Below, piece by piece: positions 43,964 to 52,400 of a stretch of DNA of 64,000 nucleotides (position 1 is its first letter; every line of letters begins with the position of its first letter). Where the stretch lies: the NCBI RefSeq assembly GCF_004365915.1, contig NZ_SODI01000001.1, positions 1,116,001 through 1,180,000 on the forward strand. The letters are read 5' to 3'. The position numbers and the translations under genes are program-made. Below the pieces are notes generated by a model, which saw only the letters and a list, made by a program, of their open reading frames with translations, was not told where the DNA came from and did no database searches. This DNA is from Cryobacterium psychrophilum. Lineage in GTDB: Bacteria; Actinomycetota; Actinomycetes; Actinomycetales; Microbacteriaceae.

Positions 43964-44542
43964 ATGGACTCAGACATCGCTCACCACAAGCGGGCGCTCC
44001 GTGCTGAGTTACGGGAACGCCGCCAGAACCTGACCTCGCGCGAACGCGAGGCCGCAACGGCCGGTTTCACCGAGAACCTGCAGAGCCTCGTCATTGATCT
44101 TTCCGCTCGTTCACTGGCCTGTTACCTCTCAGCGCGCAGCGAACCGAATACCCGACCTTTTCTCAACTGGGCGCAGACGCAGGGCCTGAGAGTGCTGTTG
44201 CCCATTTCACGGGACGACGGCCTTCTTGACTGGACCGTTGGAGACAATGAGGAAGAGATTGAGGGCCTCTCCGGCGTGCCGGAGGCCGTGGGCGAACTCC
44301 TTGGCCCCATCGCCATCAATGACGTCGACCTGATCATCGTTCCGGCCGCTGCCGTGGATGCCAGCGGGTTGCGGATGGGCTGGGGCCGCGGTTATTTCGA
44401 CAAGACCCTCGGTTCCATGGAAAAATGTCCCCCGGTATACGCTGTCGTCTTCGACAATGAGTATCTGGAGAAAGTACCCCGCGAGGTGCATGACCAGCCC
44501 GTCAACGGCCTGGTCACCCCCACGCGCATCATCGCGTTCTAG
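43964..44542 (+). CDS. 5-formyltetrahydrofolate cyclo-ligase
   Basis: A 192-aa ATP-dependent enzyme that converts 5-formyl-THF to 5,10-methenyl-THF. The basic N-terminus KRALRAELRERRQNL, the central PISRDDGLLDWTVGD, the phosphate-binding IIVPAAAVDASGLRMGWGRGYFD and the end NGLVTPTRIIAF are all conserved features. The start at 43964 is divergent from galU. The FmdB-type gene follows 49 bp later in the same direction. Confidence 0.94.
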   Translation: MDSDIAHHKRALRAELRERRQNLTSREREAATAGFTENLQSLVIDLSARSLACYLSARSEPNTRPFLNWAQTQGLRVLLPISRDDGLLDWTVGDNEEEIEGLSGVPEAVGELLGPIAINDVDLIIVPAAAVDASGLRMGWGRGYFDKTLGSMEKCPPVYAVVFDNEYLEKVPREVHDQPVNGLVTPTRIIAF

Positions 44543-44591
44543 TTCTACCCGGTAGGCAAAAGCCTGCCGTGCCTTACCAGCTGGAGATTTA

Positions 44592-44942
44592 GTGCCTACC
44601 TATTCCTACCGTTGCACCGAGTGTGACACCGCCTTCGATATCCAGCAGGCGTTCACCGACCACTCACTCACGGTGTGCCCCACGTGCCAGGGAAAGCTGC
44701 GCAAGGTCTTCTCGTCCATTGGCGTGACATTCAGCGGCTCTGGCTTCTACAGCAACGATTCGAAGAGTGACTCCAACCGGTCCAACTCGAACCTCGACCG
44801 CAAGCCGAGCGAGAAGTCCGAGACCAAGTCGGAATCGAAGCCGGCCGAGTCTTCGAGCACGCCGGCCAAGAAGGACAGCGCTCCCGCGGCTTCCTCGTCG
44901 TCGTCCTCAAGCTCCTCGACCCCCGCGCCGAAGGCCTCCTAG
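44592..44942 (+). CDS. FmdB-family zinc-ribbon protein
   Basis: A 116-aa putative regulatory protein. The N-terminal zinc ribbon has Cys8, Cys11, Cys29 and Cys32 (MPTYSYRCTECD, VCPTCQGK). The rest is a low-complexity tail of Ser, Lys, Glu and Pro, ending SSSTPAPKAS. The long disordered tail is common in actinobacterial members. Start GTG 44592. The gene lies between the cyclo-ligase and mscL, all rightward, a conserved actinobacterial arrangement. The molecular role is not established. Confidence 0.88.
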   Translation: MPTYSYRCTECDTAFDIQQAFTDHSLTVCPTCQGKLRKVFSSIGVTFSGSGFYSNDSKSDSNRSNSNLDRKPSEKSETKSESKPAESSSTPAKKDSAPAASSSSSSSSSTPAPKAS

Positions 44943-45021
44943 GGCCTCCCACGGCCTCCTGGGACTTCCTGGGGCCTCTGCCTGTGCACCTTCCCCGATA
45001 AGTCATATTCAGGAGCATCCT

Positions 45022-45477
45022 GTGTTCAAGGGTTTCAAAGAGTTCATCATGCGCGGCAACGTCATTGACCTTGCCGTCGCCGTTGTCATCGGAGCGGCGT
45101 TCACCGCCGTTGTCACTGCTCTGGTCACCAACATCTTCAATCCGCTGATCGCCGCGATATTCAACGTGGAGACGCTCAGCACGGCGATGACGATCCCGCT
45201 GCGCAGCGGGGAGAATCCGCCGGTGCTGGCACTCGGAGCCGTGCTCGCCGCCCTCATCAACTTCGTTCTGATCGCCGCCGTGGTCTACTTCGTCTTCGTG
45301 CTGCCGATCAACCGGCTCAAGAAGGCGCAGGCGCGCCGACGCGACGAGGGCGTTCCCGCCGCCGTCGTCGACGATCCCACGACCGAACTCGACATGCTCA
45401 CCGAGATCCGTGACCTGCTCGCCAAGAACGCGATCGCCCCGGCGCAGGGCACCCCAGCACTAAGCACTAAGCACTAA
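45022..45477 (+). CDS. mscL: Large-conductance mechanosensitive channel
   Basis: Pentameric membrane channel that opens under hypo-osmotic shock. The 151-aa protein starts with GTG 45022 (FKGFKEFIMRGNVIDLAVAV), preceded by AGGAG at the proper distance. The first pore segment with VVIGAAFTAVVTALV and the second segment INFVLIAAVVYFVFVLPINRL are clear. A charged C-terminal bundle (TELDMLTEIRDLLAKN) completes it. The last codons and the stop are embedded in a tandem heptamer repeat, so the C-terminus may vary among strains. Confidence 0.95.
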   Translation: MFKGFKEFIMRGNVIDLAVAVVIGAAFTAVVTALVTNIFNPLIAAIFNVETLSTAMTIPLRSGENPPVLALGAVLAALINFVLIAAVVYFVFVLPINRLKKAQARRRDEGVPAAVVDDPTTELDMLTEIRDLLAKNAIAPAQGTPALSTKH

Positions 45478-45481
45478 GCAC
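45456..45481. repeat. Tandem heptamer repeat at the mscL stop
   Basis: Three full copies of AGCACTA (45456-45476) plus a partial copy. The third copy supplies the TAA stop of mscL. Because 7 is not a multiple of 3, gain or loss of one unit would change the reading frame at the extreme C-terminus. Confidence 0.85.
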
Positions 45482-45506
45482 CGCCGCATCCGCTCGCCGT
45501 GTTGTT

Positions 45507-45597
45507 GCTACTTCAGGAGATCCGGCTGCGCGCATCCGTTCACCCCGGCAATCACGTGGGGGCCCGACGAGGCGCACCGGCTTCGTCCTGAAGTAGC
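45507..45597. repeat. Palindromic element between mscL and the ABC operon
   Basis: The intergenic segment 45478-45681 holds no gene. It holds arms GCTACTTCAGGA (45507-45518) and TCCTGAAGTAGC (45586-45597), exact 12-bp reverse complements 67 nt apart, with CCGG blocks inside next to the arms. Mobile-element-sized and free of coding sequence, it may be a dispersed palindromic repeat. The intergenic stretch also contains GCATCCG twice. Confidence 0.6.
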
Positions 45598-45681
45598 GAC
45601 CGGCACCCCGCAACCTCGCCGCGCGGCGCCGCGCCTCCGCACGGTGGGGCGAGACGCGATGTCGTGTGTACGTCGAGGGCG

Positions 45682-46473
45682 TCAGGCGCGCTCGAGCTCG
45701 TGCGCGAGTGCTTCGAGCTCGGCGCCGCCAGCCATGAGCCTCGTGAGCTCGGCGATCTCAATGTCCTTCTTCGCGAACTCGCCGAGGCTCATGCCGCGCT
45801 TGAGCAGCAGGAATTTGTCCCCCACCGGGTAGGCGTGGTGCGGGTTGTGTGTGATGAAAACCACGCCGAGGCCACGATCACGGGCCTGCGCCACGTATCG
45901 CAACACCACCCCGGCCTGCTTCACACCGAGCGCGGATGTGGGCTCGTCGAGAATGACGACCTTGGCGCCGAAGTACACGGCCCGCGCAATCGCCACGGAC
46001 TGGCGCTCACCGCCGGAGAGCGTACCAATGGGCTGATCGACGTCGCGCAGGTCAATGCCCATTTTTCGCAGCTCGCGCTTGGTGATGGCCCTCATCTCGC
46101 GCACCTTGAGGCTGCTGAATGGTCCGAAACCCGCGTACAACTCCGCTCCCAGAAAGAAATTGCGCCACACCGGCATGAGCGGCACAACGGCGAGGTCCTG
46201 GTAGACGGTGGCGATGCCCGCGTCGAGCGCGTCGCGGGGCCCGGTGAATCGTTTCTCCGTGCCGTTGAGCAGAAGCGAGCCGGACGTGTAGTCGTGAGCC
46301 CCAGCCAGGATCTTAATAAACGTGGACTTACCGGCACCGTTGTCGCCGAGCACGCAGACGACTTCGCCGAATCCGACCGACGTGGAGATATCGGTCAAGG
46401 CGATAATCGACCCGTAGCTCTTGCCGATGTTGCGCACCTCAAGTATTGGCGGTACGGATTGCTCAGCACTCAT
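45682..46473 (-). CDS. Sugar ABC transporter ATP-binding protein (single domain)
   Basis: A 263-aa ATPase of the ribose/fructose (CUT2) class. Walker A is GDNGAGKST, the signature is LSGGERQ, Walker B is [12 protein letters not shown], and the switch His is in VFITHN. Unlike RbsA it has only one ATPase domain, as in FrcA-like systems. Its start overlaps the permease stop by 4 nt. It is the last gene of a leftward operon binding protein, permease, ATPase. Confidence 0.93.
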   Translation of the reverse strand: MSAEQSVPPILEVRNIGKSYGSIIALTDISTSVGFGEVVCVLGDNGAGKSTFIKILAGAHDYTSGSLLLNGTEKRFTGPRDALDAGIATVYQDLAVVPLMPVWRNFFLGAELYAGFGPFSSLKVREMRAITKRELRKMGIDLRDVDQPIGTLSGGERQSVAIARAVYFGAKVVILDEPTSALGVKQAGVVLRYVAQARDRGLGVVFITHNPHHAYPVGDKFLLLKRGMSLGEFAKKDIEIAELTRLMAGGAELEALAHELERA

Positions 46474-47522
46474 TCTCTGGCTCCTGCCTGGCGACGAACA
46501 TAAAGGTTGACAAGCACAGCGAGCAGCAGCATCCCGCCGAGGAACGCCTTGAGCCAGTTGTTATCCCACTGGGCGAACACAATCCCCTGCAGCGTCATGC
46601 CGTAGATGAGCGCGCCAATGGCCGCACCGATCGCGGAGCCGAAGCCTCCGGTGAGCAGGCACCCGCCCACCACCGCGCAGATGATGTAGATGAACTCCTG
46701 GCCGATGCCGGTTGTGGCCTGCACCGTCGAGACGTCGAAGAGCGAGAGCATTCCCACAAGCCAGCCGGCGCCGGCCGTGGTCATGAAGAGTCCCACCTTG
46801 GTTTTCACCACGGGCACGCCGGTCTGGCGGGCGCTCTGCACCTGTCCACCAGAGGCAAAGATCCAGTTGCCGTACTTCGTGCGCAGCAGAATCCACGTGG
46901 CGATGGCCGTGATCGCGATCCACCAGAAAATCGAAATCTTGAGGTTGAGCCCGAAGATCTGCACCGTCGATCCGAATATGCTCTTCACGGTATCGAATCC
47001 GGGAACCGAAGACATGCCCTGGATAGCGACCTGCCCGGTGATGAGTTTCGTGCCGGCGAGGTTGACACCCTGCAGGATGAAGAAGGTTCCCAGGGTGACA
47101 ATGAAGCTCGGCAGCCCGGTCTTCATGACGACGAATCCATTGAACGCCCCCACCGAGAGGGCCACTCCCAGGGCCATCAGCATGGCGACCCAGATGTTCA
47201 TGCCGTACTGCGTGGTGAACGCGCCCACGACGAGTCCCGTGGTTCCGGTCATGGCGCCCGCGGAGAGGTCGAATTCCCCGCCAATCATGAGCATCGCCAC
47301 GGCAACGGCCATGATGCCGAAGAGCGAGGCCGAGAACAGCCATGTGGAGACCCCGGCCGGGGAGAGGAATGAATTGGTGAACACGGAGAAGAACACGAAG
47401 ATTCCCAGGGCTGCCACGAGCGCGCCGATCTCGGGGCGGCGAAGCAGCAGAACGATCGGTCCGGTGCGAGCCAGCCGTTCGTCCTGCACGTCCTTGGCTG
47501 GCGAGGCAAGGGTGGTACTCAT
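46470..47522 (-). CDS. Sugar ABC transporter permease (CUT2/FrcC-like)
   Basis: A 350-aa inner-membrane permease with about nine segments. [20 protein letters not shown] and the later [17 protein letters not shown] are standard conserved features of the RbsC/FrcC family. It partners the ATPase downstream and the lipoprotein upstream (68 bp apart). The substrate is a monosaccharide or cyclitol. Decayed upstream genes of the Gfo/Idh/MocA and IolE-like types hint at inositol or a related polyol. Confidence 0.93.
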   Translation of the reverse strand: MSTTLASPAKDVQDERLARTGPIVLLLRRPEIGALVAALGIFVFFSVFTNSFLSPAGVSTWLFSASLFGIMAVAVAMLMIGGEFDLSAGAMTGTTGLVVGAFTTQYGMNIWVAMLMALGVALSVGAFNGFVVMKTGLPSFIVTLGTFFILQGVNLAGTKLITGQVAIQGMSSVPGFDTVKSIFGSTVQIFGLNLKISIFWWIAITAIATWILLRTKYGNWIFASGGQVQSARQTGVPVVKTKVGLFMTTAGAGWLVGMLSLFDVSTVQATTGIGQEFIYIICAVVGGCLLTGGFGSAIGAAIGALIYGMTLQGIVFAQWDNNWLKAFLGGMLLLAVLVNLYVRRQAGARE

Positions 47523-47589
47523 GGGGTTCCGTTCTTCGCGAGGATCGCGAGCCGTGCGGATGGGGTGATCGTCGGCAGCTGCTGTCGCC

Positions 47590-48591
47590 CTAGCGGGTCC
47601 CGTTTACAGCATATTCGGCTACCTGTGCGGCGTTCTCCTTGGTGATGAAGCCGGGGCCCGAGTAGACCGGAGCTCCACCGCCGACGACGTTTCCGTTGCT
47701 CCAGTAGAGGCCGAAGAAGGTCACGGGCAGGTAGCCCTGCAGGTAGGGCTGCTGGTCGATCGCGAAGAGAATCTTACCCTCTTCGATGAGGCTCGTGACG
47801 TCGGAGGAGACATCGAAGGTGCCCACCTGGGCAGTGCTCGCGGCCTCGGCGACGGCCTGTGAGGCCGCGACGGCGATGGCCGGGTTGAGCGTCAGGACGC
47901 TGTCAATGCTCGGGTCGGCCAGAAGCGCACTCTTGATCGTGTTCTGGGCATCGGCAATGTTTGCGACGTCCACCTGAATGTTCTTGACCGTTCCGCCGAA
48001 GCTGTCGGTCGCGCCGGCGCAGCGGTCTTCGAGGCCCTTGTTACCGGCCTCGTGCACGATGCAGATGAGATTCTGGACGCCCGCATCGTTGAATTGCTTT
48101 CCGGCGCCCTGCCCGGCGGGGAATTCGCTCTGGCCCACGTGGGTCATGGCGCCGAACGCGGCGGACTGTTCGGAGCCCGAGTTGATGGTGATGACCGGGA
48201 TCTTGGCGGCCACGGCGTCGGCAATCGCACCCTGCACTCCCTCGGGGTTGGCCATGGAGACGATGATGCCGTCGACCTTGTCGGCGATTGCGGTCTCGAT
48301 CAGCTGACTCTGTTTCTGCGGGTCGGGGTTGCCCTGGTAGGTGATCGTGGCGCCATCGGACGTGGCTGCGGCCTCGGCCCCTGACTTCACGACGTCCCAG
48401 AACGGGTCGCCGGGCACGGAGTGCACGACAAGAGCGTACGTGCGATCGCCAGCATCGGCGGCTTTGCCGGACGTGGTCCCCGCCGTGGGCGTGCATCCGC
48501 TCAACACAAGCGGCACGGTGACGGCGACGGCGACGGCGACGAGCAGGCCGCGGCGGAGACGGCGGGTGGGGGCACCGAAATATCGTGACAT
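47590..48591 (-). CDS. Sugar ABC transporter substrate-binding lipoprotein
   Basis: A 333-aa periplasmic-binding-protein-like lipoprotein of the RbsB/LacI fold. The signal peptide ends with the lipobox LVLSGC. The domain starts YALVVHSVPGDPFWDVVKSGA, with KVDGIIVSMANPEGVQ and ITINSGSEQSAAFGAM lining the sugar site. It is the first intact gene of the operon. Just upstream are remnants of two catabolic genes, so the original operon was longer. Confidence 0.93.
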   Translation of the reverse strand: MSRYFGAPTRRLRRGLLVAVAVAVTVPLVLSGCTPTAGTTSGKAADAGDRTYALVVHSVPGDPFWDVVKSGAEAAATSDGATITYQGNPDPQKQSQLIETAIADKVDGIIVSMANPEGVQGAIADAVAAKIPVITINSGSEQSAAFGAMTHVGQSEFPAGQGAGKQFNDAGVQNLICIVHEAGNKGLEDRCAGATDSFGGTVKNIQVDVANIADAQNTIKSALLADPSIDSVLTLNPAIAVAASQAVAEAASTAQVGTFDVSSDVTSLIEEGKILFAIDQQPYLQGYLPVTFFGLYWSNGNVVGGGAPVYSGPGFITKENAAQVAEYAVNGTR

Positions 48592-48672
48592 GGGAAAATA
48601 TGCTCCTTTGAATATTTGCGAGGGCTGTATATAACGCAGCGGTTATGGGGAAAGAAAAGTGGACGCGCTGGC

Positions 48673-48837
48673 TTAGCCGGCACTCGGGAGCTCGGTTGGA
48701 ACCGAGCTGGCGGCGTCGTAGCCCCGAACGCCGGTGGCCTCGGCGAGTACGAGCTGGTGACCCCACCCGGGGACCTCGCGCAGGCCCCAGGAGATCGGTG
48801 CTCCGGCAATCTTCACGGCGGAGGCTGCAGCGCTCAT
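48673..48837 (-). pseudogene. Truncated IolE-like sugar isomerase/dehydratase fragment
   Basis: The frame starts ATG 48837, overlapping the stop of the oxidoreductase remnant (ATGA). It reads MSAAASAVKIAGAPISWG, then REVPGWGHQ, the exact N-terminal hallmark of TIM-barrel inosose dehydratase/sugar isomerases (IolE-like). After about 30 residues the family match ends and the frame stops at residue 54, far short of the normal length of about 290. A large internal deletion is the likely cause. It may be translated as a peptide but cannot be an enzyme. Confidence 0.7.
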
Positions 48838-49132
48838 CGGGCCACGCTCGCTGTCTCACGGATCGCGGCCGTGCTTCCGGTCATCTCGGGGATCGTGACC
48901 CGGACGCCGGACTCGACCGACGTGTCGGTGGCCCTGATAACACGGGCCGAGGCGACCGCGTCATGGATGTTGGGGTTCTCGGCGGTCCCGCCGATGCAGG
49001 CCTGTAGGAACTTCTTTGCCTCGATCACTTTCAAATCATCGTATCCCATGCCTGTTCGGCGCCGGGCTGGAACCGGTCAAAGTCACCGGGCTCGGGCCTC
49101 GCATGGATGGTGGCGTGGCCCACATGCGAGTC
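48834..49132 (-). pseudogene. Gfo/Idh/MocA-family oxidoreductase remnant, frameshifted
   Basis: Reading leftward from 49132, one frame gives HATIHARPEPGDFDRFQPG and stops at 49031. The frame that continues the family begins GYDDLKVIEAKKFLQA at 49046 and runs to the stop at 48834, including NIHDAVASARVIRATDTS. Both parts belong to the C-terminal domain of Gfo/Idh/MocA sugar or inositol dehydrogenases, but they sit in different frames with a shift near 49045-49055. The entire N-terminal NAD-binding domain is missing. It is therefore a decayed gene. Confidence 0.72.
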
Positions 49133-49202
49133 GATTCGACCGACGGCCAACCGCAGCCTCCGGAAAGCTGCAGCGGTGCTACTGCATCTTTCCGTTTCTC
49201 GG

Positions 49203-49409
49203 CTACCAGTGCGGCGGGCGGTCCTGTCGCAGGCGTGCGTCGTTTGCACTCGGGGCCGCACCGCCGTCGGCGATACCGCCCTCTTCCCGCAACACCGGCG
49301 GATGCGGGTTCGGATCGGTATCGGGTGCGGGCAGAAGCTTCGCGCGGCGCGCCTTCCCCGTCTGCCGCATGATGGGCTGGCGTTCCGTGCCCGGGTTGTC
49401 CGTCGTCAT
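49203..49409 (-). CDS. Small hypothetical protein after the helicase-like gene
   Basis: A 68-aa hydrophilic product starting MTTDNPGTERQPIMRQTGK and ending NDARLRQDRPPHW. It starts 10 bp after the stop of the large helicase-like gene and in the same direction, so it is probably cotranscribed. A short Pro/Asp-rich protein with an NDxRLxxDxPPHW-like end is a pattern I associate with Microbacteriaceae. That association is from memory and unverified. No domain or function can be named. Confidence 0.5.
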   Translation of the reverse strand: MTTDNPGTERQPIMRQTGKARRAKLLPAPDTDPNPHPPVLREEGGIADGGAAPSANDARLRQDRPPHW

Positions 49410-49419
49410 CGGATCGCCA

Positions 49420-52400
49420 TCACTCGGTGGGTCGTTGGGGATCGATCTGAGCGGTCGGGCCGGTTGCGGCGCTCGTCGGCTGCAGGCCCGCGATGGACGC
49501 CACACGGGCGGCGACGGCATCGGGATTGCTGAACAGCTCGAAGCTGTGCACACGCAGGTAGTGCCAGCCGAGGCGACGCAGCACCTCAGGCCGAAGCCTC
49601 AGGGACTCACGCAGGCTGGCGCGGCCGACCACGGCATCCGTTTCAACAACGATGGCACGACCGTTGTGGGAGGCCGCGAGGGCGAGCTTGCCACGGTGGC
49701 CGAGGGTCACCGTGAGGCCGAGACGTTCGAGGCGGCCGGCGAGGTCGACGAGCATGGATTCACTCGCATCGGGCACCTGTACCTCGACGCCACGCGCCTC
49801 GGTTTCACTGAGCACTTGGGCCAGGGCCAGAATACCGTGACGCTGGCGGTCCGCCTCGATGTCTGAGGGGCGGAAGCACGACACGATGTCCATGGACCGA
49901 CGGGCGCGCGTCATGCCGATCGCGAGCAGGCGTTCGCCACCCGGCTCGCCGAGCGAACCGAAGTTGGACAGGAGTCGCCCGTGCGGCGTGCGGCCGTAGC
50001 CGATAGAGAAGATGACCCGGTCACGGCTCTGCGCGACCGCCTGTTCCAGGGTGAGCACCGTGAACGGCTCGGCACGGTCCTTCAGGATGAAGTCGGAGAG
50101 GTCGGTGCGCTTGGCGAAAGCGGCGAGCACGGCCTGGTGAACGCGCACCGAGTGCCGCGCGCTCGCCGTGATGACCATGAGCGATTCGCGTGGGCGTTTG
50201 ACGGCGTGGTCGAGCACGAGTTCGACGACCTTCACCACCTCGGCATCGACACTCTCAATGGCGCCGCTGTCAGCATCGGGCATCCCGCGACCGCCGGCCA
50301 CATAGTTGATGCTCAGGCTTCCGTGCCCGAGATAGCTGCCCGCCCACGGGAGCGAGTCAATGCGCCCCCCGTAGAAACGGTGGTTCACGAGTTCGGCGAG
50401 GTCCTCTCCCCCGGCCCGGTAGCTGCGGGTGAGGGTGAGCGTGGGCAGCAGCTCACCGAGGCGAGCGAGCGCAGAGTCGGCGTGCATCGCGTCGACAGTG
50501 AAGGCTGGTTCGGAGCCGGGTTCAGCCAGGTCCCGGATGCCGGTCTCAAACAGCGAAGGGGTTTGGGTGACCGGGTCGCCGAATGCCACAATCTGCTTGC
50601 CCCGGCGAATTGCACCCACATTCTCGGCAAGGGTCGTCGCACCGGCATCCACGAGCAGCACGGTATCGAAGTTGATGAGATCGGAGATTCCCGCCATCTC
50701 GTACGGCGAGGCCAGCCACACCGGCGCAAGCACGCTACCGAGGTGCGGCGCCACATCGTTCAGGCGCGCGGGGGTGGCGCGGTCGGCGCGCAGCAAGCGA
50801 CGCAGCTGGTCGGCTTCTTCCGGCCAGTCCACGACGCCGATTTTCCAGGTTTCGGCCAGCAGCCAGGCCAGGAGCTGACCGGTAGCGGATGCATGTGCCT
50901 CGTCCACGAGCTTGAAATCGGCCTCGAGGCGGTCGAGTACTCCGGTGTTCGCGTTCAGCAGGGCGCGGTCCCCCGAGAGCATGATCTCAAGCACGGACTG
51001 CCACCAGGCGAGTTCGAGTTCGGCGGCCACGTTCTGCTCGGACACGTGTCGCTGCGACAGGTCCGTCATAAGCGGGTCGAGGTTGTTCTCGCGCAGGGTC
51101 GCAAGCAGCGCGGTGCGCTCGTGCAGATTCGCGAGCACCTCGCTGTCCGCGGCGAGACCAGTGACCGTATAAATCAGCTCTTTGATCGGGCGGGACACGA
51201 GCGCACGCGTCGTGCCGGTGGCGCCGAGCGGAACGTCGAGCAGGCCGAGGTCTTCGGAGACGCGCTGGTAGGCGACGTGCACGTCATTGATACCCACCGG
51301 AACCTCCGGCGTAACGCCAGCCGCCGCATACCGCTGCCACAGGGTGCGCTGCTGCTGAATGCGATGCAGGCTTTCGTTCATGTCACTGACGCGCACGCCG
51401 GGACGCAGATACTCGTCGGCCAGCTTGCGCAGCCGGCGCCGGTTGGCCGAGGTCATCTCGGACGACTCGCGGCGGGACGAGGTGGCGGTAATCAGCTCCG
51501 TGAGCGAACGGTCGTAGACCGCCGGCTGGAATTTGTCGAGCGTCTCCCGAATATCGAGCAGCAGACGCAGATAGACACCGAGCTCCGCGATGGATTCGAA
51601 GGGGCGCAGACGCGTCTGGCCCACGAGGCCAGCGGCACGTTCGAGTAGGCGCGGCAGCTCTGTCTGGTCGATGCGCTTGGCGAGCTGGTGCGCGTTCGAC
51701 GCATCCGCTGTGGAGGTGAAGGACGCGCCGTACCAGGGCGAGTCTCCGGGGCCGTAGCGGAATTCACCGAGGGCGGCAGCCTTGATGAGCGTCGCGGCGG
51801 CTGCCGGACGCGAGTGTGCGAGCAGCTCCAACGCGTTCCGGTCGAGGCGCGCGGTGGTGGCGGGCGGAGGGGAAAGCTGGGCGAGGCGAGCGAGCTCGCC
51901 GAGCGCGTCCAGTACCGACACGCCGAGAGCGGAGTCGCGCCGGGTCAGCGCCGAACGGTAGTCGAGCAGCACCTTACGCAGGCGTACCAGGGCGTCGTCA
52001 ACGTCGCTGACGCGCGGCTGGGTGGCCTTCTCGTTGCGCGTGATGGACTGAATCAGGTCACGCTTGAGGGTACGCGGAGTGACGGCCACTCCGGGCAGGC
52101 CAACCTGCACGAGGCGGTGGGCGATGCCGTCGAGGCTTGATCGGCGGGCGCTCACCACGAGCACACGCTTGTGCTGGGCGATGAGGGAGCCGATCGCGTT
52201 CACGATCGTCTGGGTTCCGCCGGTGCCCGGCAGGGTCTTCACCACGAGGGAATTGCCGGCGGCGATCTGCGCCACCACGTTCTCCTGCTCGGGGTCGGCG
52301 TCGAGCAGCAACACGTCGGTGGCGGGCGGGCGGGCGTCCTGGCCGATCGGTACGACGGGGTTATACGCGGTTTCAACGTTCTGGCGAGCGTTGTGATTGC

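Noticed and set aside
43930..43977. Longer galU start at 43977
   Set aside because: It would overlap the divergent cyclo-ligase start at 43964. The ATG at 43929 has a proper AGGGG site and begins exactly where the family does.
45456..45481. Short tandem repeat as a possible CRISPR remnant
   Set aside because: The units are 7 bp with no spacers, and no cas gene is in the window. No CRISPR array was found anywhere in the sequence.
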